This document shows, one piece after another, positions 1 through 7,374 of a stretch of 25,097 bases of DNA. Each line of letters starts with the position of its first letter. Positions within the stretch are counted from its first letter, which is position 1. The translations under genes and the position numbers were made by a program. This DNA comes from CAZOSF01 sp964582415 (GTDB lineage Bacteria > Bacteroidota > Bacteroidia > Flavobacteriales > Flavobacteriaceae), in NCBI GenBank assembly GCA_964582415.1, contig CAZOSF010000034.1, positions 1 to 25,097 on the forward strand, read 5' to 3'. Below the pieces are notes generated by a model that was not told where the DNA came from, searched no databases, and worked only from the letters and a program-made list of their open reading frames with translations.

Positions 1-98
1 GGCAGCCGCTGCCCTCCTCCGACTACTGGTTCAGGGTCGAGTACACCGAGGGGGGCACGGCGCGAACATTTATTGGGCACTTTACATTAAAAAGATAG
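1..98 (+). CDS. C-terminus of a T9SS type B cargo protein (partial, 5' end outside window)
   Basis: Reading from base 3 (the third frame) gives 31 codons before a TAG at 96-98. The peptide contains DYWFRVEY, an EGG turn and ends GHFTLKR. This is the end of the gliding-motility-associated C-terminal domain (T9SS type B sorting domain), which directs secreted adhesins and enzymes of Bacteroidota through the type IX system to the cell surface. The gene stops 11 bases before a PorP/SprF-like gene, the usual partner arrangement for such cargo. Bases 1-60 are 42/60 G+C, far above the rest of the window, while 61-98 are AT-rich again. The function of the cargo itself cannot be told because everything upstream is missing. 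Confidence 0.85.
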   Translation, partial: QPLPSSDYWFRVEYTEGGTARTFIGHFTLKR

Positions 99-109
99 AT
101 ATTTGCTAT

Positions 110-1132
110 ATGAAACTAAAAAAGACCTACCTAAGTATTTTAATCTTGTGCGCAAGCTTTGCACATGCGCAGGATGGTATCCCTGTATACCATGATTATT
201 TTGCAGATAATCTCTATCTGCTGCATCCTGCCATGGCTGGAGCCGCGTACTACGGTAAAGTACGTTTAACTGCCCGGCAACAGTGGTTCGATCAAGATGA
301 GGCCCCTAACATGCAAACATTAAGCTATCATACAAGATTGGGTTCTCGATCCGGTATCGGGGGAATCCTTATGAATGATAGAAATGGATATCACTCTCAG
401 GTGGGAGGGTATCTAACCTATGCGCACCATATCATGTTTTCAAGAAGTAAATACGATTTAAATCAATTATCTTTTGGATTAAGCGCCGGTTTAATGCAAC
501 AGAAATTGGATGAAACTAATTTCGACCCCAATGATTACGATCCAATTATTGCAGGGATCGTTCAAAGTACTTCTTACTTCAATGTAGACGCGGGGTTATC
601 CTATAACTATTTAAATTTTTCTGCACATTTCACAGTAAAAAATATAATCTTTCAGAATAGAGATCTCTATACAAGAGATTTTGAGCCTAACAATCAAAGA
701 ACCTATTTGCTCTCAGCAGCTTATGGTATCCCATCAACCTATGGTCAATGGACTTTCGAACCTTCATTCTTGTTTAACTGGAAGGAACGCACGAACGAGC
801 AAGCACTTGACGTGAATTTTAAAGCTTTTCGTATGATGGATTTTGGAAGTATTTGGGGAGGGCTTTCCTACAGAACAAGCTTTGATGGAGCCGAGTATCT
901 GGATGGAACGGAAATAAAGGATCAAAAATTTAGGTCGTTCACCCCAGTCATCGGAGCTAATGTAAACAAATTTGTTGTAGCCTTTACCTACACCTATCAA
1001 ACGGGTAATGTACGATTTGATAAAGGGAGTTACTACCAATTGACCTTAGGGTATAATTTCCTAGAAGGAAAATACAGTAGTTGGTCACAAGACATGAGAT
1101 ATAATGGTATGTTGAGGCCAAGAGGATATTAA
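110..1132 (+). CDS. PorP/SprF-family type IX secretion outer-membrane protein
   Basis: 340 residues with a clear signal peptide (MKLKK, hydrophobic stretch, cleavage after AHAQ near residue 21). The start of the mature protein, with YHDYFADNLYLLHPAMAGA, is the conserved opening of PorP/SprF proteins; the rest alternates aromatic and polar residues as in an outer-membrane beta-barrel, and glycine-rich strands such as FSFGLSAGL-type segments recur. SprF-like proteins are needed for secretion or surface attachment of one specific type B cargo protein (SprB in Flavobacterium johnsoniae), and its gene usually follows the cargo gene directly, as here. The two genes are 11 bases apart and probably share one transcript. 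A strong bidirectional terminator follows. It is not possible to say which cargo it serves beyond the adjacent one. Confidence 0.9.
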   Translation: MKLKKTYLSILILCASFAHAQDGIPVYHDYFADNLYLLHPAMAGAAYYGKVRLTARQQWFDQDEAPNMQTLSYHTRLGSRSGIGGILMNDRNGYHSQVGGYLTYAHHIMFSRSKYDLNQLSFGLSAGLMQQKLDETNFDPNDYDPIIAGIVQSTSYFNVDAGLSYNYLNFSAHFTVKNIIFQNRDLYTRDFEPNNQRTYLLSAAYGIPSTYGQWTFEPSFLFNWKERTNEQALDVNFKAFRMMDFGSIWGGLSYRTSFDGAEYLDGTEIKDQKFRSFTPVIGANVNKFVVAFTYTYQTGNVRFDKGSYYQLTLGYNFLEGKYSSWSQDMRYNGMLRPRGY

Positions 1133-1133
1133 T

Positions 1134-1160
1134 AAAAAAGCCCCGAAACGGGGCTTTTTT
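1134..1160. terminator. Bidirectional rho-independent terminator
   Basis: The sequence AAAAAAG-CCCCG-AAA-CGGGG-CTTTTTT forms a GC-rich stem with a three-base loop, flanked by an A-run on the left and a T-run on the right. It therefore works on both strands. It lies between the stop of the PorP/SprF gene (1132, + strand) and the stop of the convergent VWA gene (1162, - strand). Confidence 0.93.
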
Positions 1161-1161
1161 A

Positions 1162-2316
1162 TTACCATGAATAATTTTTCTTTTTCCCTTGTTTTCGAAT
1201 GGCCTCTAACATAGCATTACCTAGTCCCTGCGTTGTTTTGCTTTTCTCCTGTGCGATGAATTCCACTCGTTTTTTGTTCATTTCTGCTATTTTCTGCTGG
1301 ATGGCATCACGTTGTTTTTTCTGTTCCTTTATATAAGCCTCTATTTCTTTTTCCGATTTACCTTTTAGTTCTTGTGGTAATTGATCGGATTTTAATTCTT
1401 TGATGGAAATCGTCTCTTCCTCCAGAGCATCTACCAAATCCCAAGAAGAATTTTTGTAGAGGTGAGATCCTTTGGATACCGTTCTGCTCACTGCATTGGC
1501 TTTTCCATAATCCTGCGCATTATCATCCTGTTCTTTCTGCATCTCATAGCGCTTTTTTCCTTCATGTCCATATGGAACGTATGTCTTATTGAGTTGAATA
1601 TTTAATTGCAATAAAATGTCATCGTAAGGGGAAGCTATATGAACCGTTTTAATATTGTGATCAATGGCGAGGTAATCTCCATATGCTAATTGAGCACCAG
1701 CCTGCCACTGTGTATCGATACCGTGCTGATAGTCGCCACAAAAAATGGTGTTCACAACGATGTCCTTTTCTTTGGCTTCACCAACGGCATCACGGAAATC
1801 TACGGTTCCCTGGGTAAAGGGTTCGTTGCCAGCAATAAAAATCATCTTTAAGTCATCATTTTCATTTCCCCAGTCCAATTGATCCAATGATGCTTTGATT
1901 ACGGTACCGCAGTATTCACTTCCACCATCGGTGGTGAGCGAGAAAAGTTCCTTTGAGATTGCATCCAAATCATTTGTGAACGGGAGCACCTTCCTCAAAT
2001 AACCCGTATTGGGATTCAATCGATCATTGCCATATTCGTATAAGGCGATTTCAAGATTGGGTTGTACATGTTCACATTTAGCATAGGAAAGCTCATTCAC
2101 AATTTCCCATAGCTGGGCTTTGGCTTGATCAATCAGGCCATCCATGCTGTTACTGGTGTCTAATAATAATGCTACCCGAATAAATCGAGCACCGGAGTTT
2201 ACGGTTTTAGTATCCATATCGGATGCTGCATAGGCAAAAGCCTTGTTGTTGTCGCTTTTGCACGCCATGATATTCATGGATACTAATAGTGCAAATAAAA
2301 GGGGTGTTGTTTTCAT
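1162..2316 (-). CDS. VWA-domain lipoprotein of unknown function
   Basis: 384 residues from the ATG at 2316. The frame stays open to a TTG at 2337, but the ATG places a compact lipoprotein signal (MKTTPLLF..., lipobox NIMAC, cysteine at residue 19) right at the N-terminus, so I prefer it. A von Willebrand factor A domain follows: the strand ending VALLLDTSNSM carries the metal-binding DxSxS motif, with further conserved parts at LTTDGGSEYCG and FIAGNEPFTQG. The last ~130 residues are rich in Lys, Glu and Gln and probably helical or coiled-coil. It is predicted to be membrane-anchored after export. Proteins with this domain often bind other proteins through the metal site, but no partner is visible here. 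It is transcribed divergently from the histidine kinase gene. Confidence 0.82.
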   Translation of the reverse strand: MKTTPLLFALLVSMNIMACKSDNNKAFAYAASDMDTKTVNSGARFIRVALLLDTSNSMDGLIDQAKAQLWEIVNELSYAKCEHVQPNLEIALYEYGNDRLNPNTGYLRKVLPFTNDLDAISKELFSLTTDGGSEYCGTVIKASLDQLDWGNENDDLKMIFIAGNEPFTQGTVDFRDAVGEAKEKDIVVNTIFCGDYQHGIDTQWQAGAQLAYGDYLAIDHNIKTVHIASPYDDILLQLNIQLNKTYVPYGHEGKKRYEMQKEQDDNAQDYGKANAVSRTVSKGSHLYKNSSWDLVDALEEETISIKELKSDQLPQELKGKSEKEIEAYIKEQKKQRDAIQQKIAEMNKKRVEFIAQEKSKTTQGLGNAMLEAIRKQGKKKNYSW

Positions 2317-2514
2317 ACCTGTTGTTTTTAAAGCCAAACTAGTTCGAAAAAAAACACTAAAAAAGTTAGTTTAAGGCAACCTATTCTCTGCGTTAGGGAA
2401 TTGCTGCTTTCGTTGAGGGAAACGCATTATTCGGTAGAAAAATGGTGGGTTCTCACCAGAGTAAGGTTTTTTCTTGTGAACCAAAGTGCGTATGTTTACA
2501 ATAAGCTTTTAGAC

Positions 2515-4713
2515 ATGAATCGACTCCTGTTTTTTTTAGTTTTTGTAACCTGCCTTCAGGGCTCATTTGTGTATTCACAAGAAGATGGAGTTCGGAAAGA
2601 GGTGTTTACTTTGGAAGGCAGGGTTGTAAATGCCGGGGATTTTAGTCCGATTGCAAAAGTGAATATAGAAATTACGGGAAGAGGTTATACCACTACCGAT
2701 CGGGAAGGTAATTTTTCGATTAAGGCAACTGTTGGTGATGAATTAGTGGTTCGAAGTGATGCCTTTGAAACCGTATACTATAAAATTAAGGACAAACAAA
2801 AGGTAACCATTCAAGTCCAAAGTATTCAAAAGGAATCCGTTAGTTATAATAGAAAAAAAGAGAGCCTTCAGCCCAACCTATTTCAAGCATACATAGATTC
2901 CGCGAGGGTGGAAACCAAAAAGGACGCTAAAAAAAGTATTGAGCATGTCACTAAGGCTTTGGAATATCTTCAGGGGAGAAATGTGACTGCGGAAGAGAAT
3001 GCCATTGCATTAAAAACCTTGGGCGACATCAATTTGTATTGGCAATTGCCCGATTTAGCCATTTCAAATTATAAACAAAGCCTCAGATATCGCGAAGATC
3101 CGGACACTAAAATTCAATTGGCGCTTGCTTACAGGGAAAATGGCAATTATCAGGAAAGCATTTCATTGCTTCAAGATGTCCTAAAAACTCGCGTATCAAA
3201 CTATCAGAAGATTCTTGTGTATGAGGGACTGGGAGATTGTTTTTTTGCCACCCATGACCTGGAAAAGAGTATTGAAAACTATCAAAATGGGTTGGAATTG
3301 GCAAGGAAGCATAAGGTAAGTCCGAAAATCATCGATCTAAATTCCAAAATCGGGGAAGCTTTTGCACAGAAGGGGGAAATAGATGAGGCACAAAGCTATT
3401 TTACTAATTCTTTAAGCTTATCGAAACAAGAAAATAAGAAAAGGGCAGTAGAGGAAAAAAACAAGGTGGCTGATTTTTATAATCAGAAACGTGATTTTTC
3501 AAAGGAGATTGAATTACGTCAAGAAGCCCTTGACGAATTGGAAACATTGGAAGAGGAGTCTGAAGCACCTGAAATTAACAGTCCACTTACCCCTCAGCGA
3601 CAAAATTATAAGATAGCGAATGCTTTTGTAGCCCAGGATCGTTATCAGGATGCCATTCCATTTTTGGAAAAAAGTATTAGGGAAGCTGATGAAAAGGAAG
3701 ATCTAATCGTGCAAAAGGATGCGACGCGAAAGTTATCTGAAATTTACCGAGACATCGGCAATTTCGATAAGGCCGCCGAAACGTATGAGCGATATGTGGA
3801 AGTAGTAGACGAATTATACGTTCGAAAGGAACAAGAACTTTCAAGGGCGGCTAGATTCAATAAGGAAATCACCCTGCGACAAAATCGAATCAATAGTCTA
3901 GAAACCGAGCGTCAATTAAGTGAGAGTCGGTATCAGCTGGCAGTTGCAAATCAGGAATTAGCCGAAAAGAGCAATACAATTCAAAAATGGATAATTGCTT
4001 CTTTGGCAGTTATTGCCGTATTACTATTGTACGTTGCTTATACGCAACGGCAGCGGGTACATCAACAACGCTTCGCCAACAACCTTTTGGCTTTAAAATC
4101 ATTGCGGTCACAAATGAACCCACATTTTATTTTCAATGCCTTAAATTCGGTGAATAGTTTTATTGCTACGAACGACGAACGTGCTGCGAACAAATATCTA
4201 AGTGAATTTTCTCAGTTGATGCGTGCTGTTTTGGAGAACAGTGAAGAAGATTTTATTCCATTGAGCAAAGAAATTGAATTGTTGGAATTGTATGTAAAAT
4301 TGGAGCATTTTCGGTTCCAGGATAAATTCGACTATACTTTTAATGTGGATCCAGAAATTGACAGGGAGGAATATCTGATACCACCGATGCTGCTTCAGCC
4401 CTATGTGGAAAATTCAGTATGGCATGGTCTTCGGTATAAGGAGGAAAAAGGACAATTAATTATTTCGTTTCAACAACAAGATCCAGAAACCGTCCTCATT
4501 ACCATTCAGGATGATGGTATTGGAAGGGACAAGTCAAAAGCCTTAAAAACAGAACACCAGAAAAAACAAAATTCTAAGGGGATGGGCAATATCACAAAGC
4601 GAATAGATATTTTGAATACCATGTACAAGGATAAGATAACCGTAAAAGTGGAAAATGTTTTTGACAATGGGGAAGGTACATTGGTCAGCTTACAATTAAA
4701 ACGGAACAAATGA
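2515..4713 (+). CDS. LytS-type sensor histidine kinase with carboxypeptidase-regulatory-like and TPR sensor region
   Basis: 732 residues from the ATG at 2515; an upstream TTG at 2401 stays in frame but would bury the signal peptide (MNRLLFFLVF...FVYSQ). Order: signal peptide; a CarboxypepD_reg-like beta-sandwich (about residues 30-105, with TLEGRVVN and TTDREGNFSI); tetratricopeptide repeats (about 130-440, e.g. ALAYRENGNYQESISLL, then FDKAAETYERYVEVV); a coiled coil; one membrane helix (492-510); then a His_kinase domain with the phosphoacceptor His537 in MNPHFIFNALN, and a HATPase with PYVENSVWHG, DDGIG and GMGN. The sensor region should be periplasmic and the kinase cytoplasmic. It overlaps the response-regulator gene as ATGA, which indicates a cognate pair and coupled translation. 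The signal sensed is unknown. A weak -7-like TATGTTTA lies at 2491-2498. Confidence 0.93.
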   Translation: MNRLLFFLVFVTCLQGSFVYSQEDGVRKEVFTLEGRVVNAGDFSPIAKVNIEITGRGYTTTDREGNFSIKATVGDELVVRSDAFETVYYKIKDKQKVTIQVQSIQKESVSYNRKKESLQPNLFQAYIDSARVETKKDAKKSIEHVTKALEYLQGRNVTAEENAIALKTLGDINLYWQLPDLAISNYKQSLRYREDPDTKIQLALAYRENGNYQESISLLQDVLKTRVSNYQKILVYEGLGDCFFATHDLEKSIENYQNGLELARKHKVSPKIIDLNSKIGEAFAQKGEIDEAQSYFTNSLSLSKQENKKRAVEEKNKVADFYNQKRDFSKEIELRQEALDELETLEEESEAPEINSPLTPQRQNYKIANAFVAQDRYQDAIPFLEKSIREADEKEDLIVQKDATRKLSEIYRDIGNFDKAAETYERYVEVVDELYVRKEQELSRAARFNKEITLRQNRINSLETERQLSESRYQLAVANQELAEKSNTIQKWIIASLAVIAVLLLYVAYTQRQRVHQQRFANNLLALKSLRSQMNPHFIFNALNSVNSFIATNDERAANKYLSEFSQLMRAVLENSEEDFIPLSKEIELLELYVKLEHFRFQDKFDYTFNVDPEIDREEYLIPPMLLQPYVENSVWHGLRYKEEKGQLIISFQQQDPETVLITIQDDGIGRDKSKALKTEHQKKQNSKGMGNITKRIDILNTMYKDKITVKVENVFDNGEGTLVSLQLKRNK

Positions 4714-5441
4714 GGTTAAGGACAATTATTGTGGAAGACGAGGAAACGAGTCGACAAATCCTTCGGAATTATTTGAACAAATATTGTCCTAAGGTGGAAA
4801 TTTTAGGGGAGGCATCCAATGTAGACGAAGCTCTGGTGCTCGTTAGAAATAACGATTTGGATTTGGTTTTTTTGGATGTTGAAATGCCTTATGGAAATGC
4901 ATTCGATTTGCTGGATAAGGTAGGCAATAGAACGTTCGAAACGGTTTTTGTAACCGCATATAATCATTATGCTATCGACGCACTGAATGCGCATGCTTCT
5001 TATTATCTGATGAAGCCCTTAGATATTGATAAGTTGATTGAGGCGGTAGATTATGTATATGAAATCAAACAAAAGGAAGAGCGATTACAAAATAAGGTAT
5101 TATCCTCGCAAACACCCACTGTGGTTGGAAAATTGACCATTCCAGTTCAAAACGGGTTTGAGGTGTTGGATATCGCCTCTATTTTATACTGTCAGGCCGA
5201 TGATAATTATACTTTGATTTATTTTGAAGAGAAAAAGAAATTGGTCAGTAAAACTTTAAAATATTTCGAGGATGCCTTGGTTTCGAATGGATTTGCACGA
5301 GTGCATAAATCCTATTTAGTGAATGTGAATCGGATTGTAGAATATAAGAAAGGAAAGGGTGGAAGTGTGGTCCTGTCGAATGGGAAGGAGATCATGGTAA
5401 GTCCTTCCAAAAAGAAAGAATTGTTAGCGTTTTTTAGTTAG
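4710..5441 (+). CDS. LytTR-family response regulator
   Basis: 243 residues. The N-terminal receiver domain has the acidic pocket (VEDEE, residues 8-12), the phosphoacceptor Asp56 in VFLDVEMP, Thr82 and Lys102 before Pro103. The C-terminal LytTR DNA-binding domain (about 140-243) shows ILYCQADDNYT, FARVHKSYLVNVNRI and the final strand VVLSNGKEIMVS. The start codon overlaps the kinase stop by four bases, so this is the direct target of that kinase and should act as a transcription factor on a small regulon. Four bases separate it from the gamma-carbonic-anhydrase gene, which is probably only co-transcribed. Confidence 0.95.
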   Translation: MRLRTIIVEDEETSRQILRNYLNKYCPKVEILGEASNVDEALVLVRNNDLDLVFLDVEMPYGNAFDLLDKVGNRTFETVFVTAYNHYAIDALNAHASYYLMKPLDIDKLIEAVDYVYEIKQKEERLQNKVLSSQTPTVVGKLTIPVQNGFEVLDIASILYCQADDNYTLIYFEEKKKLVSKTLKYFEDALVSNGFARVHKSYLVNVNRIVEYKKGKGGSVVLSNGKEIMVSPSKKKELLAFFS

Positions 5442-5444
5442 TGT

Positions 5445-5960
5445 ATGATTATAAAAGCAGTAAACGGGAAACACCCTCAAATTCCGGGGGATTGTTTTAT
5501 CGCCGAGAATGCCACTATTGTTGGGGATGTGGTAATGGGCAAGGAATGCAGTGTTTGGTTCAATGCAGTAGTTCGTGGGGATGTTCATTTCATTAAGATG
5601 GGGAATAAGGTAAATGTTCAGGATGGGGCTGTTATTCATGCCACGTATCAAACGTCTCCGACCACGATTGGTAACAATGTATCCATAGGCCACAATGCCA
5701 TTGTCCATGGTTGCACAATCCATGATAATGTTCTGATAGGTATGGGTAGTATTGTGATGGACGATTGTATTGTGGAAAGCAATAGTATTGTTGCTGCTGG
5801 CGCCGTCGTTACTAAAGGGACCCTCGTAGAAGGGGGAAGTATTTATGCAGGAATTCCTGCCAAAAAGGTAAAAACGATAAGCAAAGAATTAACTGAGGGA
5901 GAGATTCATCGTATTGCCAATAATTACGTTAAATACGCCTCTTGGTTTAAAGAAGACTAA
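5445..5960 (+). CDS. Gamma-carbonic-anhydrase-family protein (YrdA/PaaY-like left-handed beta helix)
   Basis: 171 residues built of hexapeptide repeats (e.g. AENATIVGDVVMG, NNVSIGHNAIVHG, AAGAVVTKG) that fold into a left-handed parallel beta helix and trimerise. The three zinc-ligand histidines of the gamma class are present: His65 (AVIHA), His83 (IGHNA) and His88 (IVHGC). The family contains carbonic anhydrases and metal-dependent thioesterase-like or acyl-carrier proteins; many cytosolic members show little carbonic anhydrase activity, so the reaction is uncertain. It starts four bases after the response regulator. Its stop codon TAA overlaps the TAG of the convergent murI gene within the four bases CTAA. 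Confidence 0.9.
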   Translation: MIIKAVNGKHPQIPGDCFIAENATIVGDVVMGKECSVWFNAVVRGDVHFIKMGNKVNVQDGAVIHATYQTSPTTIGNNVSIGHNAIVHGCTIHDNVLIGMGSIVMDDCIVESNSIVAAGAVVTKGTLVEGGSIYAGIPAKKVKTISKELTEGEIHRIANNYVKYASWFKED

Positions 5961-6748
5961 AAGTTTTTGAATGCTATAGTTATTGCGGATTCTTGAGGAC
6001 TTATAAAGTCTTTTAAGATACCAACATCTCCATTCGAGTAAAATTGCAAGGTAGGGGATTCGTTTGAGGTGTTCAGAAGGTTTTGTTGTTCTAGAAGACG
6101 TTTCGTTTGCATTGCCACTGCTGCTCCTGAATCAATAATATGAACTTGCTTAGGTACTAGTTGTTCCAATATAGGGATGAGATAGGGATAATGTGTGCAA
6201 CCCAGCACGAGAGTATCGATATTGTTTTCCAGCATGGGTTCGAGATATTTCCTCAAGAGGGTTTTCATTTCTTCTGAATCCATTTTCCCCTCCTCCATAA
6301 GTTGTACGATCCCTTCACCAACCACTTCTGTTACTTGAATATCCTGCGCAAAACTTTTCGAAGTATGATAAAAGAGTTCGCTGCTTAAGGTTCCTTTCGT
6401 AGCTAGTATTCCTACGCTACCTGTTTTTGTGTTTAGCGCTGCTGGTTTGATGGCAGGCTCAATCCCCACGAAGGATACCGGATAATTTTCCCGTAAATAT
6501 TTAATGGCATTTGTGGTTGCTGTATTGCAGGCAACAACGATTAGTTTACACCCATGATTTAAGAGATATTCCGTATTTTTTATACTCAGTGCTAAGATCT
6601 CCTCTTTAGACCGATTTCCATAGGGGGCGTTTTTGGAATCTGCCAAATAGATGGAGGATTCTTGGGGCAATAATCGGTGGATTTCCCTCCAAATAGAGGT
6701 TCCGCCAATTCCTGAATCAAAAATACCTATGGGTGCCTTTTTTAGCAT
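5957..6748 (-). CDS. murI: Glutamate racemase
   Basis: 263 residues. It converts L-glutamate to D-glutamate for peptidoglycan in the cytoplasm. The N-terminal IGIFDSGIGGTS gives the catalytic-site Asp11 and Ser12; YLADSKNAPYGNR follows; the two catalytic cysteines are Cys74 (VACNTAT) and Cys184 (LGCTHYPYL, with His186). Length is normal for the family and no key residue is missing. It is the last gene of the nadK-bamA-ompH cluster, but a terminator-like hairpin lies only 12 bases upstream of its ATG, so its expression may be set apart from ompH. Its stop overlaps the stop of the convergent gene by four bases. Confidence 0.97.
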   Translation of the reverse strand: MLKKAPIGIFDSGIGGTSIWREIHRLLPQESSIYLADSKNAPYGNRSKEEILALSIKNTEYLLNHGCKLIVVACNTATTNAIKYLRENYPVSFVGIEPAIKPAALNTKTGSVGILATKGTLSSELFYHTSKSFAQDIQVTEVVGEGIVQLMEEGKMDSEEMKTLLRKYLEPMLENNIDTLVLGCTHYPYLIPILEQLVPKQVHIIDSGAAVAMQTKRLLEQQNLLNTSNESPTLQFYSNGDVGILKDFISPQESAITIAFKNF

Positions 6749-6760
6749 GCCTCTAAAATA

Positions 6761-6790
6761 GAAACTGCCCGCGTATCAGCGGGCAGTTTC
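6761..6790 (-). terminator. Terminator-like hairpin between ompH and murI
   Basis: A perfect 12-bp inverted repeat GAAACTGCCCGC / GCGGGCAGTTTC with a six-base loop. Read on the - strand it follows the ompH stop (6814) and is followed by TATTTTAG; on the + strand it is followed by TTGCTTTTTT, so it can act in both directions. It may end ompH messages, or act as an attenuator that lets part of the transcripts continue into murI, whose ATG is at 6748. Confidence 0.8.
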
Positions 6791-6813
6791 TTGCTTTTTT
6801 ATTTTCGGAAAAA

Positions 6814-7323
6814 TTAAATTCCCAATTCTTTTTTAACATCAGCCAATAGATCTTTTCCGTCGGCCAAAATCACACCACTTCCTTGAGAGGAATCCAATAC
6901 ATATTGGTAACCTTGAGCCCGTGCAACTTTTTGAATAGCAGCTTTGGCTTTTTCAAGGATTGGCTGGAACAAATCCACTTCTTTTTTCTGAAGATCCTGT
7001 AGGGCTTGTTGACGATAAGCACCGATGTTGTTCTGCATTCCTTGAACTTCTTCAATACGCTTTCTGTTTTCTTCTTCAGACTTGGTTTGAGCTTCGGCAT
7101 CATATTGTGTCATTTTCGCCTGAAGTTCCTTTGTCATAGCCTTCACTTCTGTTTCATAAGTCTTCTGAAGCTTTTCCAACTGGCTTTGAGCCGCCTTCAT
7201 TTCAGGCATTGCTTCCACCAAGTCGGCAGTATTGATATGTGCCACTTTCGATTGTGCGTTTACAAAGCTCGTCGCTCCTACAAAAAGCATCACTGCCACG
7301 AACAGTACATTGATTTTTTTCAT
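6814..7323 (-). CDS. OmpH/Skp-family periplasmic chaperone
   Basis: 169 residues with signal peptide (MKKINVLF..., cleavage after VNAQ near residue 24). The start of the mature protein, KVAHINTADLVEAMPEMKAA, is the typical OmpH/Skp opening; then comes a long coiled coil (about 45-125, KLQKTYETEVKAM...RKRIEEVQGM) and a closing strand with YQYVLDSSQGSGVILADG. Skp forms trimers whose helical arms hold unfolded outer-membrane proteins on their way to the BAM complex. Gene position directly after bamA and another ompH fits this. There are 51 bases between the two ompH genes and no promoter that I recognise, so it is probably co-transcribed. Confidence 0.93.
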   Translation of the reverse strand: MKKINVLFVAVMLFVGATSFVNAQSKVAHINTADLVEAMPEMKAAQSQLEKLQKTYETEVKAMTKELQAKMTQYDAEAQTKSEEENRKRIEEVQGMQNNIGAYRQQALQDLQKKEVDLFQPILEKAKAAIQKVARAQGYQYVLDSSQGSGVILADGKDLLADVKKELGI

Positions 7324-7374
7324 TTTAAAAGAGTATTAATTTTTAAGTGTTTATAGATTTATTGATTATCGCTA

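Noticed and set aside
2317..2337. Upstream TTG start for the VWA lipoprotein
   Set aside because: The ATG at 2316 puts the lipoprotein signal at the N-terminus; the TTG overlaps a TAGTTTG that could be a -7 element.
2401..2514. Upstream extension of the histidine kinase from a TTG at 2401
   Set aside because: It would place 38 residues in front of a clear signal peptide that starts with ATG at 2515.
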